A DNA stretch of 20,425 nucleotides from positions 1 through 20,425 of the forward strand of contig CAZXOC010000120.1 of assembly GCA_964642165.1 (NCBI GenBank). The letters are read 5' to 3'. This DNA is from CAYRVX01 sp964642165 (lineage in GTDB: Bacteria; Planctomycetota; Phycisphaerae; SM23-33). The notes below the pieces were generated by a model that was not told where the DNA came from, searched no databases, and saw only the letters and a list, made by a program, of their open reading frames with translations. The position numbers were made by a program, and so were the translations under genes. Within the stretch, counting starts at the first letter, position 1; every line of letters starts with the position of its first letter. This document shows positions 20,074 through 20,425 of the stretch, piece after piece.

Positions 20074-20425
20074 ATGAAACGCTTGGCCATAGTTTCAGCG
20101 GCGTGCATGCTGTTGGCTCTGGGCGAGTACGCGGCTATGGCAGGCAGTGGCGTTAGCGTGAAGAAGCTGCGCTGTGAGTATCGCGTCAATCCGCGGGGCA
20201 TTGATGTGGTTAAGCCCCGGCTCAACTGGATTCTACAATCCGGCGAGCGTGGTCAGAAACAGACGGCATATCGTGTGCTGGTGGCCGGCACTCAAGAGAG
20301 GCTGACCTCTGATGAGGGCGACCTCTGGGACAGCGGCAAAGTCGAATCGGACCGGACCATTCATCTGGTATATGAAGGCAGGCCGTTGAAGTCCCGGATG
20401 CGCTGCTGGTGGAAAGTCCGCGTCT
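20074..20425 (+). CDS. Alpha-L-rhamnosidase GH78, 5' part (runs off the window)
   Basis: The first 117 codons of a GH78 alpha-L-rhamnosidase; the gene continues past the window end. Translation gives a signal peptide (MKRLAIVSAACMLLALGEYA, probable cleavage near AMAG). It is followed by the N-terminal fibronectin-type domain with the family signature LRCEYRVNPRGIDV, KPRLNWILQSGERGQKQTAY, GDLWDSGKV and CWWKVRV. GH78 enzymes release L-rhamnose from pectin or from rhamnosylated glycans and flavonoids. The ATG at 20074 has AGAGG five bases upstream. G+C is about 59% over five hand-counted lines, against about 70% in neighbouring genes, which suggests recent acquisition or a different gene class. 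The catalytic domain is outside the window. Confidence 0.88.
   Translation, partial: MKRLAIVSAACMLLALGEYAAMAGSGVSVKKLRCEYRVNPRGIDVVKPRLNWILQSGERGQKQTAYRVLVAGTQERLTSDEGDLWDSGKVESDRTIHLVYEGRPLKSRMRCWWKVRV

Noticed and set aside
19677..20225. Minus-strand frame over the transposase relic and GH78 start
   Set aside because: The plus-strand reading gives clear IS1380-like and GH78 signatures; the minus frame has none.

Overview
The window is about 20.4 kb of GC-rich DNA (roughly 70% G+C in most genes). It reads like a chromosomal segment of a planctomycete-type bacterium. That is inferred from gene content: small GYF/DUF4190 and DUF2752 membrane proteins, Tat-exported and cytosolic Gfo/Idh/MocA oxidoreductases, a ThuA-like protein, a URO-D-superfamily protein outside haem synthesis, a GH5-like glycosidase and a GH78 rhamnosidase. 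No 16S rRNA, tRNA or CRISPR array was seen, so the taxonomy rests on style alone.

Layout. (1) 37-2575, minus strand: five small membrane proteins in one direction. A DUF4190-type protein is followed by two copies of a [DUF4190-type + DUF2752] pair. A good promoter (TTGACA, 17-base spacer, TAGTGT) lies upstream. (2) 2883-4944, minus: housekeeping genes ribH-nusB-ftsY, with ribH and nusB 14 bases apart and a promoter in front of ribH. (3) 5099-9203: a minus-strand Gfo/Idh/MocA gene diverges from a plus-strand run of a URO-D-like gene, a secreted protein of unrecognised family and a GAF/free-methionine-sulfoxide-reductase-like protein. (4) 9229-10820: a MEMO1-family gene (minus) diverges from a small acidic two-helix membrane protein (plus) across an AT-rich promoter island. 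(5) 10956-15374, plus: a CDP-alcohol phosphatidyltransferase, bifunctional ribBA with its own promoter, an AAA-type ATPase of lower GC that looks acquired, and a PfkB sugar kinase. (6) 15400-19218, minus: a carbohydrate cluster of a Tat-exported Gfo/Idh/MocA oxidoreductase, a ThuA-like secreted protein and a GH5-like glycosidase. (7) 19219-20425: a gene-poor stretch holding the C-terminal relic of an IS1380-like transposase, then a candidate promoter, an 18-base perfect palindrome with a second hairpin, and the 5' end of a GH78 alpha-L-rhamnosidase of clearly lower GC.

How the genes fit together. Riboflavin synthesis is split between ribH and ribBA, each with its own promoter and no visible FMN riboswitch. 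Two Gfo/Idh/MocA genes, the ThuA-like gene, GH5, GH78 and the PfkB kinase suggest scavenging of plant or algal sugars. The most intriguing unexplained element is the tandem DUF4190/DUF2752 cassette: its proteins share an unusual loop signature and paired cysteines, and they have no known role.
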